A stretch of DNA of 44,328 bases, taken from a virus. Location: IMG/VR virus record IMGVR_UViG_3300048919_000178, positions 1 through 44,328 of that record; one strand, given 5' to 3'. Positions within the stretch are counted from its first letter, which is position 1. The number at the start of each line of letters is the position of its first letter. Positions 6,631 through 14,318 of this stretch are shown one piece after another. A program made the position numbers and the translations under genes. The notes below the pieces were generated by a model, which was not told the DNA's origin, ran no database searches, and saw nothing but the letters and a program-made list of their open reading frames with translations.

Positions 6631-6831
6631 ATGAAAGAATATTGGGACTCTTTATCCAAAGAGCAGCAGTTTCAATTAGCAGTAAATGTCCGCTCAACAC
6701 CTGGTTACCTGCGTCTTGTATTTAATGGCTACAAAAAAGCGGGATTTTCTCTCGCGAAGAAGCTGGAAGAAATTACCGCTGGCGCAATCACCAAGTCTGA
6801 TCTGCGGCCTGATATTTATCCGAAACAGTAG
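6631..6831 (+). CDS. cro: Cro-type repressor
   Basis: The 66-residue protein starting MKEYWDSLSKEQQ is divergent from the repressor, where Cro belongs, and includes a basic helical region (FNGYKKAGFSLAKKLEEITAGAITKSDL). The open frame extends upstream, but AGGAGG lies 8 bp before this ATG. Cro would bind the same operators and shift control to lytic growth. Sequence similarity to lambda Cro is not obvious; the call rests on size and position. Confidence 0.75.
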   Translation: MKEYWDSLSKEQQFQLAVNVRSTPGYLRLVFNGYKKAGFSLAKKLEEITAGAITKSDLRPDIYPKQ

Positions 6832-6833
6832 CC

Positions 6834-7427
6834 ATGAATACGAACAAAATACACCACAGCAATAAGGGGTTAACAGTGGGTAATGAGCACTGGAAAGTAG
6901 AAAAGCAGCCAGCTTGGCTGGTGGCTGCCGTCCGCAAGACTATCGCTGCGCTACCTGGTGGGTATAGCGAGGCGGCCGAAATCATCGATGTTACTGAGGA
7001 TGCGCTGTTTAATCGCCTGCGCGCTGGTGGTGATCAGATCTTCCCGATGGGCTGGGCTATGACGCTGCAGAAAGCGGCAGGAGTCAGCTACGTGGCAGAT
7101 GCGTTTTCTCGTGAAACAGATAATGGCACCCATCTTCCCGGCGCTACTTACGAAGATGAGAACGAAGAAATTGGCCTGAAGCTGGCTGAGCTAGTCGGGC
7201 AGTTAGGCAGCCTGGTGAGTGCTTACCGTGAATATATCGATGATGGAGTGGTTACACGCGGCGAGTGGCAAAGCCTGAATGAAATCGCCTATCAGTTCCG
7301 CGTCACGCTGATGACGTTCCTGAATCTTATTTCGCGCGTTTACTGCCTGCCAGAAAAAGATGACGCCAGCGGGTTGCAGCCCCTGGCGTCGCGGCGTGTC
7401 GATCGTAGTGGAGATACCAACGCATGA
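6834..7427 (+). CDS. YmfL-like / CII-position transcription regulator
   Basis: The 197-residue protein contains LPGGYSEAAEIIDVTEDALFN followed by GDQIFPMGWAMTLQKAAG (about residues 40-80). This is the helix-turn-helix signature of YmfL from the icd-integrated e14 element and of related CII-position regulators. A longer C-terminal helical domain follows. It begins 2 bp after cro and overlaps the next gene by ATGA. Its role is probably the lysis-lysogeny choice. In-frame starts a few codons later are possible. Confidence 0.7.
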   Translation: MNTNKIHHSNKGLTVGNEHWKVEKQPAWLVAAVRKTIAALPGGYSEAAEIIDVTEDALFNRLRAGGDQIFPMGWAMTLQKAAGVSYVADAFSRETDNGTHLPGATYEDENEEIGLKLAELVGQLGSLVSAYREYIDDGVVTRGEWQSLNEIAYQFRVTLMTFLNLISRVYCLPEKDDASGLQPLASRRVDRSGDTNA

Positions 7428-7756
7428 ACAGTTTAACGGCTAAAAGCCGCTTACCGCAACTCCGGATGAAGCCCGTTCCGGGTACTCCGTTGTTTCGGTA
7501 TGAGCGCAGAGTACTAAATCGCTGGGTGTCTTGTAACCACAGTCGTGCCAGTCGAATCGTGGGTGTTTTTAACCGGAAGGCGAAAAAATTATGCGGGATG
7601 TCGACAGGTGGTTTCGTGACAGAAGAGGCATCCCCGTCCGAGTCATACGGTGGGAGCCAGAATCGCGTCGCGTTATCTATCTGCGGAGTGACTACCCCCA
7701 CGAATGCTTCAGCCCACTCCATATCTTTAAGCGCGATTACAGAGAGTTTGAGGTAG
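7424..7756 (+). CDS. Small conserved-looking phage protein of unknown function
   Basis: It starts at the ATGA overlap with the YmfL-like gene. The first 56 or so residues are basic (PQLRMKPVPGTPLFRYERR, then RIVGVFNRKAKKLCG) and look like a real protein. The rest of the 110-codon frame runs through the next gene in another phase and is of lower quality. Relatives may well end near 7590. The function is unknown. Confidence 0.45.
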   Translation: MNSLTAKSRLPQLRMKPVPGTPLFRYERRVLNRWVSCNHSRASRIVGVFNRKAKKLCGMSTGGFVTEEASPSESYGGSQNRVALSICGVTTPTNASAHSISLSAITESLR

Positions 7757-7848
7757 GTTCAGATGAGCATGGAATTAATGGTAAGAGCCATGAAAGCGAA
7801 GGTGGGCAATCCACTCCGCAAGCTCGTGCTGATAAAACTTGCCGATAA
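7591..7848 (+). CDS. DUF4222-like phage protein
   Basis: RWFRDRRGIPVRVIRWEPESR, YLRSDYPHECFSP and FKRDYREF (the last reaching about residue 52) match the pattern I associate with DUF4222, a small basic phage family of unknown function found in early-right operons. The remaining codons overlap the start of the replication gene by 86 bp, longer than usual, so the biological stop may follow a local change. Confidence 0.65.
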   Translation: MRDVDRWFRDRRGIPVRVIRWEPESRRVIYLRSDYPHECFSPLHIFKRDYREFEVGSDEHGINGKSHESEGGQSTPQARADKTCR

Positions 7849-8521
7849 TGCGAGTGACCAGGGCGAGTGCTGGCCCTCCGTTCCCTATATCGCAGATCAG
7901 TGCGAAATTTCAGAGCGTTCTGTTCAAAACCATATCAAAAAATTGGTTGAAGATGGTTTCGTGACCGTCGAGGAGCGTAAATCCTCCAACGGCCTGAACC
8001 GTACGAACGTTTACACCCTTAATCTGCGCACTGGTGCAAATGCTGCACCCTCTGGTGCACCTGCTGCGCCAGGGGGTGAATCTGCTGCACCAGGTGGTGT
8101 AAATGCTGCACCGGTTAGTGGTGCAGGAGCTGCACCCGGAATCAGTAACTTATCTGAACCAGTCAAAGAATCAGTCACTAATAACTTATTCGAACAGGCC
8201 TGGGCGTTATATCCGAAGCGTGCAGGCGGTAATTCAAAAAGTGCGGCTCTGAAAGCGTGGGATGCGCGCGTTCGTGAGGGTGTCGCACCACATGACATGC
8301 TGGAAGGCCTCAAACGCTATGCGGCGTTTGTCAGCCAGACAGGGAAGACGGGTACCGAATTCGTTAAACAGGCGAGAACGTTCTTTGGTCCAGATCGTCA
8401 TTTCGAAGATGCATGGCTAATCCCGGCAGCCAAAGGCTCCCGCCAAGACCCGTTATTCCCGGGTAGTTATGCCGACGCTGATTATTCTCAGCGCCCTGCA
8501 GGCTTTCGGGTGGTGAACTGA
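7763..8521 (+). CDS. O: O-like replication initiator with winged helix
   Basis: The 252-residue protein has an N-terminal winged-helix domain (about 15-75, including WPSVPYIADQCEISERSVQNHIKKL) of the HTH_36 type used by phage initiators. A flexible linker with repeated AAPxG units (90-130) is encoded by the origin iterons. The C-terminal domain (140-252) begins EQAWALYPKR. It should bind the iterons and recruit host helicase; no phage P or DnaC-like loader gene follows. The stop overlaps the dam start (TGATG). Confidence 0.8.
   Translation: MSMELMVRAMKAKVGNPLRKLVLIKLADNASDQGECWPSVPYIADQCEISERSVQNHIKKLVEDGFVTVEERKSSNGLNRTNVYTLNLRTGANAAPSGAPAAPGGESAAPGGVNAAPVSGAGAAPGISNLSEPVKESVTNNLFEQAWALYPKRAGGNSKSAALKAWDARVREGVAPHDMLEGLKRYAAFVSQTGKTGTEFVKQARTFFGPDRHFEDAWLIPAAKGSRQDPLFPGSYADADYSQRPAGFRVVN
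8033..8136 (+). repeat. ori: Replication origin iterons inside the O-like gene
   Basis: Five 17-bp units related to GGTGCAAATGCTGCACC start at 8033, 8054, 8075, 8096 and 8120, so the period is 21, 21, 21 and 24 bp, two helix turns. Each has GGTG / CACC ends and is partly palindromic. An AT-rich stretch follows at about 8141-8195. Iterons within gene O beside an AT-rich unwinding region are the layout of the lambda origin. Confidence 0.8.
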
Positions 8522-9399
8522 TGCAATGTGAATCTGTAGATACTGGCATTGAAACCAAAAACGTTGCGTCAAACTTATCGCCGCGCGCATGGCAGCGTCC
8601 ATTCCTGAAATGGGCTGGCGGTAAATATTCGCTGATGCCTGAACTGGATAGCATCATCCCGGCGGGCGCCCGGCTGGTTGAGCCGTTTGTCGGTGGTGGC
8701 TCGGTGTTTCTCAACTCCCGTAAGCACGAGAGATTCCTGCTGGCTGATGCCAATCCGGATCTGATTAACCTCTATCAGATGCTTGCCGTATTGCCAGAGA
8801 AGGTAACGGTGCTGGCGCGCCAGCTGTTTACCGAAATGAGTGACGAGCCGGGTTACTTCACCGTTCGCCAGGCGTTCAACGCGCAGCAGATGACCGGCCC
8901 GGAGCGCGCCGCCGCTTTCCTCTACCTGAACCGCCACTGCTTCAACGGCCTGATCCGCTACAACCGCGCCGGCGAGTTCAACGTCGGCTGGGGTAAAAAA
9001 ACTGGCCCGTATTTCCCGGATAAAGAGCTGCTGGCTTTTGTTGCTGTGGCGCCCAACTGCGTTTTCATGAACGCAGGTTACCGCCGCACGCTGTCGCTGG
9101 CGGGCGAGGGTGATGTCGTTTACTGCGATCCACCCTATGAACCGCTGCCGGGCACGGCGGGTTTCACGAACTATGCCGCCGGCGGTTTCGTATGGGCTGA
9201 CCAGGTGGCGCTGGCTGAATCCTGTGTTGCGGCACATCAGCGCGGCGCGCGGGTGGTGATCAGCAACTCGACTGCGCCACGGATTATCGAGCTTTACGAG
9301 CAGCACGGCTTCACGCTGCATCACGTCAGCGCCCGCCGCTCCATTTCCAGCAAAGCCAGCACGCGGGAAAACGCTGCTGACATCGTGGCCATTCTCTGA
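8521..9399 (+). CDS. dam: DNA adenine methyltransferase, Dam family
   Basis: The 292-residue protein has the SAM-binding motif FLKWAGGK (28-35), EPFVGGGSVFLN (54-65), the middle motif FNGLIRYNRAGEFNVGWG and the catalytic DPPY (203-206). These are features of Dam-type N6-adenine methylases, probably GATC-specific. It would methylate phage DNA and may protect it from host restriction or affect packaging and transposition. It is coupled to the initiator by TGATG. Confidence 0.92.
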   Translation: MQCESVDTGIETKNVASNLSPRAWQRPFLKWAGGKYSLMPELDSIIPAGARLVEPFVGGGSVFLNSRKHERFLLADANPDLINLYQMLAVLPEKVTVLARQLFTEMSDEPGYFTVRQAFNAQQMTGPERAAAFLYLNRHCFNGLIRYNRAGEFNVGWGKKTGPYFPDKELLAFVAVAPNCVFMNAGYRRTLSLAGEGDVVYCDPPYEPLPGTAGFTNYAAGGFVWADQVALAESCVAAHQRGARVVISNSTAPRIIELYEQHGFTLHHVSARRSISSKASTRENAADIVAIL

Positions 9400-9408
9400 G
9401 GAGGCAGT

Positions 9409-9735
9409 GTGAAAAAGAATCTGTTAACCGCCCGCCAGCAGCAAATACTGAGCCTGATTGTGGCTTTCCATAAGGAGCATGGGATCCCGCCGACGCAAAA
9501 GGAAGTTGCCGAACTGATGGGCGCAGCCTCGCCGAACGCGGCAACTGAAGTACTGCGATCCTTACAGCGTAAAGGCGCTATTACCCTTTTACCGGGCGTG
9601 TGCCGCGGTATCTCCATCAACAGCCTGGGCGCGGAAGATGAAGCGATTTCGTTGCTGCGCTCGCTGGTGGCCGGTGAAGAACATGCGAGAGGCCAGGCGA
9701 TCTCCTTTCTGAAGATGCGGGGGGTAGCGGTATGA
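9409..9735 (+). CDS. LexA-type DNA-binding protein lacking the protease domain
   Basis: Residues 5-70 (LTARQQQILSLIVAFHKEHG, then PPTQKEVAELMG) match the LexA N-terminal winged helix. The 108-residue protein ends before any S24 peptidase domain, so it cannot self-cleave. The last 35 residues are a short helix. It could bind SOS-like sites as a non-cleavable competitor, but this is inference. It overlaps rusA by ATGA. Confidence 0.7.
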   Translation: MKKNLLTARQQQILSLIVAFHKEHGIPPTQKEVAELMGAASPNAATEVLRSLQRKGAITLLPGVCRGISINSLGAEDEAISLLRSLVAGEEHARGQAISFLKMRGVAV

Positions 9736-10124
9736 AACTCACGCTGCCATTTCCCCCGAGCGTGAACACCTACTGGCGCGCTCCGAATAAGGGGCCGCTA
9801 AAGGGGCGCCATCTCATCAGCGCTGACGGGCGCAAATACCAGAGTGCGGCCTGTGCAGCCATCATCGAGCAGCTGCGCCGCCTGCCGAAGCCGTCGACTG
9901 AGCCAGCTGCAGTCGAGATCCTCCTATTCCCTCCGGACGCGCGCCGCCGGGACATCGACAACTACAACAAGGCGCTTTTTGATGCGCTGACGCATGCAGG
10001 CGTGTGGGAGGACGACAGCCAGGTGAAAAAGATGCTGGTGGAGTGGGGACCGATAGTGAAGGGCGGCAGCGTCGAGATCACGATCAGCATGTTCAAACCG
10101 ACAACACTGGAAACTATTAAATGA
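9732..10124 (+). CDS. rusA: RusA-type Holliday junction resolvase
   Basis: The 130-residue protein starts with LPFPPSVNTYWR and contains the acidic cluster RRRDIDNYNKALFDAL (Asp74, Asp76) and a later WEDDSQV. These correspond to the metal-binding aspartates of RusA. It cuts four-way junctions and branched phage DNA. It overlaps its neighbours at both ends, within the early-right operon. Confidence 0.9.
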   Translation: MKLTLPFPPSVNTYWRAPNKGPLKGRHLISADGRKYQSAACAAIIEQLRRLPKPSTEPAAVEILLFPPDARRRDIDNYNKALFDALTHAGVWEDDSQVKKMLVEWGPIVKGGSVEITISMFKPTTLETIK

Positions 10125-11113
10125 GGGCACTGCTCAATCCTATCGTCGTTGCAGAGCTGGGCCTCGTCATGTTCAGGCCGGGCGCCAGCCTGCTGATGCA
10201 TTTCCGCCGCGGACGCATGCTGCTGGAGAACGAGCCGGAGCGCCTGGCTGGTATGCCCAACGGCGAACTGCCACCAGCAGAGCAGCCACTGGCCGAGGAT
10301 CCTGCACTCGCCGGTGTTTTTGAAAACGATGCGGTGCTGCGCCGGGCTGGCGGTATCTTCGGGCTGGAAAGCTGGCTAATGGATAGCGGTGGCTGTCAGT
10401 GGCCGCATGAGTCCTGGCACGCCGAGAATCTCACCACACTGCGCCACGCGCCCGGCGCGCTTCGCCTGTGCTGGCACTGCGATAACCTGCTGCGTGAGCA
10501 GACTACCGCTCAGCTGGCGGACTTGGCGCGGGCGAACTGCGCGGCTTACATCCTCACCATTGCCCGCCGTGAACTGGGTTTCGACGATTCACATACGCTC
10601 ACTCTGCCGGAGTTCTGCTGGTGGCTCGCGCGTAACGGTCTGGCAGATGCCCTGCCTGAAGATGCCGCACGGCAGGTGCTGAGGATGCCGAAGCCGGTGA
10701 TCCGTTCGGTCACCCGCGAAACAGAGCTGGTACCGGGCGAACGCCTCGGGCGCGAGATAGTGGAGGAGGTGGCTAAGCAGGTTCTGGCGCTGAATGTCGA
10801 TCCGGAAACGCCGGAATCCTTCATGCTGCGCCCGAAGCGCCGCCGCTGGGAGAATGAGAAGTACACCCGCTGGGTTAAAACGCAGCAGTGCATGTGCTGT
10901 GGCAACCCGGCAGACGACCCCCATCACCTGATAGGCCACGGGCAGGGTGGAATGGGTACGAAGGCGCACGACCTGTTTGTGATCCCGCTTTGCAGAGCGC
11001 ATCACGACGCGTTGCACGCTGACACCGTGGCATTTGAAGAAAAGCACGGCAGCCAACTGGTGCTGCTGTTTCGTTTTATCGATCGCGCACTGGCTATCGG
11101 CGCGCTGGCGTAA
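10121..11113 (+). CDS. DUF968-type phage protein with HNH-like C-terminus
   Basis: The 330-residue protein ends with CMCCGNPADDPHHLIGHGQGG (about 259-279), then LCRAHHDALH (293-302). This is a zinc-bound HNH or His-Me finger pattern seen in DUF968 proteins of lambdoid nin regions. The N-terminal two thirds has no motif I recognise. It is probably a nuclease for recombination or packaging intermediates. It overlaps rusA and is followed by Q. Confidence 0.8.
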   Translation: MRALLNPIVVAELGLVMFRPGASLLMHFRRGRMLLENEPERLAGMPNGELPPAEQPLAEDPALAGVFENDAVLRRAGGIFGLESWLMDSGGCQWPHESWHAENLTTLRHAPGALRLCWHCDNLLREQTTAQLADLARANCAAYILTIARRELGFDDSHTLTLPEFCWWLARNGLADALPEDAARQVLRMPKPVIRSVTRETELVPGERLGREIVEEVAKQVLALNVDPETPESFMLRPKRRRWENEKYTRWVKTQQCMCCGNPADDPHHLIGHGQGGMGTKAHDLFVIPLCRAHHDALHADTVAFEEKHGSQLVLLFRFIDRALAIGALA

Positions 11114-11130
11114 TTTAGTGGGAAAATACT

Positions 11131-11496
11131 ATGCGTGATATTCAGAAGGTTTTGGAGTTGTGGGGCGGTTGGGCGGCTAACGATAGTGCTGGTGTTGACT
11201 ATTCTCCAATTGCTGCTGGATTTAAGGGGCTAATCCCGCAAAACGGCAAGTCTCGGCCTTCCTGTACAGATGATGACGCTCTTGTGATCGAAGGTTGTCT
11301 TGCACGTTTAAAGCAGAAGAGGCCATATGAGCATTCGCTGATAGTAGCCCATTATCTTTTTAGATTATCTAAGCGCGGTATAGCACGAGCGCGAAGAAAA
11401 GATGAGAAGCTAATACGAATAGAAATACAAATGGCTGAAGGGTTTGTTGAAGGGTGCCTGTCAATTTTAGATGTAAGATTAGACTTAGACCATTAA
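11131..11496 (+). CDS. Q: Antitermination protein Q
   Basis: The 121-residue protein begins MRDIQKVLELWGGWAAN and contains SPIAAGFKGLIP, SRPSCTDDDALVIEGCLARL and a helix-turn-helix (SKRGIARARRKDEKLI). These mark the phage antitermination Q family (phage_antitermQ). It loads onto polymerase at the late promoter and lets it pass terminators, turning on lysis and morphogenesis. The last 60 codons are more AT-rich than the first. Confidence 0.9.
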   Translation: MRDIQKVLELWGGWAANDSAGVDYSPIAAGFKGLIPQNGKSRPSCTDDDALVIEGCLARLKQKRPYEHSLIVAHYLFRLSKRGIARARRKDEKLIRIEIQMAEGFVEGCLSILDVRLDLDH

Positions 11497-11504
11497 AAAT
11501 AATA

Positions 11505-11531
11505 GGGTCCGCTCAAGGGACCCATATTTTT
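11505..11531. terminator. Terminator between Q and the KAP gene
   Basis: GGGTCC (11505-11510) pairs with GGACCC (11518-11523) and is followed by ATATTTTT. It separates convergent transcripts of Q and the KAP NTPase. Confidence 0.65.
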
Positions 11532-12855
11532 ACATAAGCGAAAATTTATCGAAAGTGGCTTTTACTGTTTTTGTAAAACTAAATCTAGAAAAACCTCTCT
11601 CTATGAGGCTATTATAAAACTCGTCAACTTTCTTGAATGCTTCATCATCTAGATTAAAGTATTCTTTGACACGGGTATTATTCTCTTTGCAGATGCCATA
11701 TATCACATAGAAGTACTGTGGAAGGTAATAACCATTTTCAACGTTAAAATCGATGTTATTTATAAATAAATTATCAGTCAGCGATTGGATAGAGTCTCTC
11801 GAAGGGAAGTTGGCTATCGCCCTTTTCTCAGCAAAACAATATAAATAAATGGATGTCAAAACTGTTAAGTTCCACGCAAAGATTTTACCTTGATCGATTT
11901 TTTCTGCCGATAATGTTTGATAAATTGAAAAATAACGGAAAAGGGTCTCTGTTTCACGTAATGACAAAGGCCTCACTTTAAGCAGGTCTGTAATTTGCTC
12001 TTTCATCAAGTTGCAGCTAGCAGTTTGATCTGCGGCCTTAGCGGCTAATCCTTTCCAGTGAGAATCTGAGGCATGAGTAATTGTATAGCCATCTGGCTTA
12101 AAAGTTTCAGGCAAAGTTAAAGTATATTTAATAAATTTATCTAAATAAGATTGTGAGTTAACTGACTGCCCATAAATATGATTGACCGAAGCTTTTAGTT
12201 GATTGAGGTTAGTAACTAATATAAAAAATACATTCTCGATGTCAAATATATGTTTTATTTTCTCAAGCATATCGATAGAGAATGTTGGACGGCATCTGTC
12301 AAGCTCATCAACAATAATAATGATTTGATTTTCTTTTGCTAACTCACGGATTTTATCTTTTAAAGCATTAACATTGCTTTCAGCATCAATATGTTCTCGA
12401 ATTAAATTTTCCATAGCCCCGTCAATTGCAGCATTGCTCGTGTCCTTCATGGCTTGCTGAAAATCTTCAGCCATAGCGCCCGCTTCTTGCTTGAGGACCC
12501 AGCCAGCCAAAGCTTTTAATGCTGTAGTGCCAGTAAACTTAAGGGCTGGAATGGCTTTTTGTATAAGGGCTTTTTGCTTAGGCGGTGGTAGCGCGCCTGC
12601 GATCGCCGCTGTTACCGATAGTAAGGGATCTTCACAATGGTCCTCCTTAAAGGCATCAATATAAATCACTTTCTTATTGGGATAAGAATTAGATATGTAG
12701 TCAAGAAGCTTTAAGCTAAATTCTGTTTTACCAGTCCCCCAGTTACCATCTATGACGGTAGGTGAAATATCCATTGAAGAATCAATAAGTTTGGACAAGT
12801 TTTCAGCAATAATTTTTCTTTGGTATTCATCACGATCGTTGAACGTCAAGCTCAT
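11530..12855 (-). CDS. KAP-family P-loop NTPase, candidate exclusion gene
   Basis: The 441-residue protein has Walker A GNWGTGKTE (37-45) and an extended Walker B IIIIVDELDRCRP (179-191). The DELDRC form is diagnostic of KAP NTPases. Family members include PifA of F, which excludes T7, and many prophage-borne defence proteins. A hydrophobic stretch at 105-123 lies in the insertion where KAP proteins often carry membrane segments, but it is weak. The gene is AT-rich, opposes the phage operons and has its own promoter (12886-12914), so it can be expressed in the lysogen. The Q-lysis joint is the cargo site where stx lies in Shiga-toxin phages. No partner gene is adjacent. Defence function is inference. 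Confidence 0.8.
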   Translation of the reverse strand: MSLTFNDRDEYQRKIIAENLSKLIDSSMDISPTVIDGNWGTGKTEFSLKLLDYISNSYPNKKVIYIDAFKEDHCEDPLLSVTAAIAGALPPPKQKALIQKAIPALKFTGTTALKALAGWVLKQEAGAMAEDFQQAMKDTSNAAIDGAMENLIREHIDAESNVNALKDKIRELAKENQIIIIVDELDRCRPTFSIDMLEKIKHIFDIENVFFILVTNLNQLKASVNHIYGQSVNSQSYLDKFIKYTLTLPETFKPDGYTITHASDSHWKGLAAKAADQTASCNLMKEQITDLLKVRPLSLRETETLFRYFSIYQTLSAEKIDQGKIFAWNLTVLTSIYLYCFAEKRAIANFPSRDSIQSLTDNLFINNIDFNVENGYYLPQYFYVIYGICKENNTRVKEYFNLDDEAFKKVDEFYNSLIERGFSRFSFTKTVKATFDKFSLM

Positions 12856-12885
12856 GTATGAAGTTCCTACAATAAAAGTTATTAA

Positions 12886-12914
12886 AGATAATAAAAAGTT
12901 AGCGCGGTCCGCAA
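12886..12914 (-). promoter_or_regulatory. Candidate promoter of the KAP NTPase
   Basis: On the minus strand TTGCGG (12909-12914) and TTATCT (12886-12891) have a 17-bp spacer, 30 bp upstream of the start at 12855. A ribosome site AGGA precedes the ATG. No repressor operator motif overlaps it, which fits expression in the lysogen. Confidence 0.5.
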
Positions 12915-12967
12915 AAAATGATTTAACGTGATAAGAGTGGTCACAACGACACGACGCTTATTAGTTG

Positions 12968-12992
12968 AAAACCTCGCTCTGGCGGGGTTTTT
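12968..12992 (+). terminator. Intrinsic terminator upstream of lysis (tR'-like)
   Basis: AACCTCGC pairs with GCGGGGTT around a TCTG loop and is followed by five T. Its place between Q and holin fits the lambda tR' terminator just after the late promoter, which Q overrides. The late promoter itself, expected at 12900-12965, could not be assigned firmly. Confidence 0.65.
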
Positions 12993-13119
12993 ACATTTAT
13001 ATGCCTCACTCGGCGCACATTAATCATAGCATCTTAAAGAGGATGTCTTGGTAGTGGCAGCCCTATACCCTGACCTTTTACTCACGCACAGCACCCCGAC
13101 TTAATCGGAGGTGAGAGAA

Positions 13120-13359
13120 ATGCACAACATGAGCAAATTAGCTTCTGGCGCTGCCTATGGCGCATCAGCCGGTTCGGTGGCTAATGGTTTACTGAACCGG
13201 CTAAGCCCTGATGAGTGGAGCGCCGTTGGTGTCATAGCGGGTATCGTTGTGGCGCTGCTGACTTTATTCATCAACCTTTACTTCAAACGCAAGGTCTCGA
13301 ACGCTCAGATCCGCGCGCTCGAAAAGTACGGCCCGGCAGTCAAGGTAGGAGACGATTAA
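13120..13359 (+). CDS. Phage 21 S-type pinholin/antiholin (dual start)
   Basis: The 79-residue protein has LASGAAYGASAGSVANG followed by a second helix VGVIAGIVVALLTLFINLYFKRK, matching S21. S21 pinholin has two membrane helices and makes small holes that depolarise the membrane. The reading frame continues upstream to GTG 13111, but GGAGG abuts that codon, so ATG 13120 (8 bp away) and ATG 13129 are the usable starts. This Met1/Met4 pair (MHNM) mirrors S21 (MKSM), where the longer form with a basic residue 2 is the antiholin. It lies 1 bp before the endolysin. Confidence 0.85.
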   Translation: MHNMSKLASGAAYGASAGSVANGLLNRLSPDEWSAVGVIAGIVVALLTLFINLYFKRKVSNAQIRALEKYGPAVKVGDD

Positions 13360-13360
13360 C

Positions 13361-13864
13361 ATGGCATTAACTGGCAGCCTGCGAAAAAAACTGATTGCGG
13401 CCGCTGGCGGCGGGGCAATGTTAATCGCGACTCTCTTCCTTGGCGGTAAAGATGGCGTCGAAGGCCGGAAGTATGAGGCATATAAAGACGTTGCTGGCGT
13501 ATGGACGGTTTGCGACGGCCACACTGGTACCGACATCATCCGGGGCAAAACCTATACCGATCAGGAATGCGAGCGCCTGTTGTGGAAAGACCTGCAGCCA
13601 GCGAAGCGCACCGTCGACAGCCTGGTGAAAGTTCCGTTAGGCGAGTACCAGCGCGCCGCGCTTTATAGCTTCGTGTTTAACGTCGGTTCGGATGCCTTCT
13701 CCAAATCAACGCTGCTGCGCAAACTGAACCGCGGAGATCAGGAAGGGGCTTGCGAAGAAATGCGCCGCTGGGTTTACGCTGGTGGCATGAAATGGAAGGG
13801 ATTGCAGAACCGACGTGAGATGGAGCGCTCAATGTGCATGGCGGAAAGCAAAGATGATCTCTAA
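13361..13864 (+). CDS. SAR endolysin, phage lysozyme family (R21 type)
   Basis: The 167-residue protein has a glycine- and alanine-rich signal-anchor-release segment (about 10-29) in place of a cleaved signal peptide. The catalytic triad Glu34, Asp43 and Thr49 has the T4 lysozyme spacing (VEGRKYEAYKDVAGVWT). It hydrolyses the glycan of peptidoglycan after release from the membrane, which follows pinholin depolarisation. It overlaps the Rz start. Confidence 0.93.
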   Translation: MALTGSLRKKLIAAAGGGAMLIATLFLGGKDGVEGRKYEAYKDVAGVWTVCDGHTGTDIIRGKTYTDQECERLLWKDLQPAKRTVDSLVKVPLGEYQRAALYSFVFNVGSDAFSKSTLLRKLNRGDQEGACEEMRRWVYAGGMKWKGLQNRREMERSMCMAESKDDL

Positions 13865-14318
13865 CTGGAAAGCGGTCGCCGCTCTACTCTTGCTCGCCTG
13901 CGTTCTGTCCCTCGCCTGGACGATTAATCATTACCGCAATAACGCGATCACCTTCAAAGACCAGCGTGATAAAGCTACCCACAGCCTGAAGCTGGCTAAC
14001 AACACAATCGTCGACATGCAGACGCGCCAGCGCGACGTCGCTGCACTTGATGCCAAATACACGGGAGAACTGGCAGATGCTAAAGCCACTATCGATCAGC
14101 TTGAGCGCGATGTTGCTACTGGCAAGCGCCGGTTGCAGCTCAACGCCAGATGTCCAGCGAACGGAGCGCCCGGCTCCGGCAGCATGGGCGATGCTTCCAG
14201 CCCCCGACTTACAGACTCCGCTCAACGGGATTATTTCACCCTCAGAGAGCGAATCGAAACAGTGACAAAGCAGGTTGGCTATTTACAGGAATACATCAAC
14301 ACGCAGTGCCTGAGGTAG
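13854..14318 (+). CDS. Rz: Rz i-spanin
   Basis: The preferred start MISNWKAVAALLLLACV gives 154 residues, the length of lambda Rz. It has an N-terminal membrane helix (about 5-24) and a long periplasmic coiled coil. The C-terminus carries cysteines near the end. It joins Rz1 across the periplasm to fuse inner and outer membranes in the last step of lysis. An upstream in-frame start at 13815 is inside the endolysin and unlikely. Confidence 0.88.
   Translation: MISNWKAVAALLLLACVLSLAWTINHYRNNAITFKDQRDKATHSLKLANNTIVDMQTRQRDVAALDAKYTGELADAKATIDQLERDVATGKRRLQLNARCPANGAPGSGSMGDASSPRLTDSAQRDYFTLRERIETVTKQVGYLQEYINTQCLR
14077..14265 (+). CDS. Rz1: Rz1 o-spanin lipoprotein, nested in Rz
   Basis: A second frame within Rz encodes 62 residues, MLKPLSISLSAMLLLASAGC, in which LASAGC is a lipobox; Cys20 would be lipidated. 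The mature part is Pro-rich (RPAPAAW, PAPDLQ), as in lambda Rz1. Fully nested overlap with Rz is the lambda arrangement. Confidence 0.85.
   Translation: MLKPLSISLSAMLLLASAGCSSTPDVQRTERPAPAAWAMLPAPDLQTPLNGIISPSESESKQ

Noticed and set aside
8033-8136. CRISPR-like array
   Set aside because: The 17-bp repeats are separated by 4 to 7 bp only and lie inside a coding gene; they are origin iterons.
8575-9324. Minus-strand frame opposite the Dam gene
   Set aside because: Shadow of a well-supported methyltransferase on the plus strand; composition rich in Arg and His with no motif.
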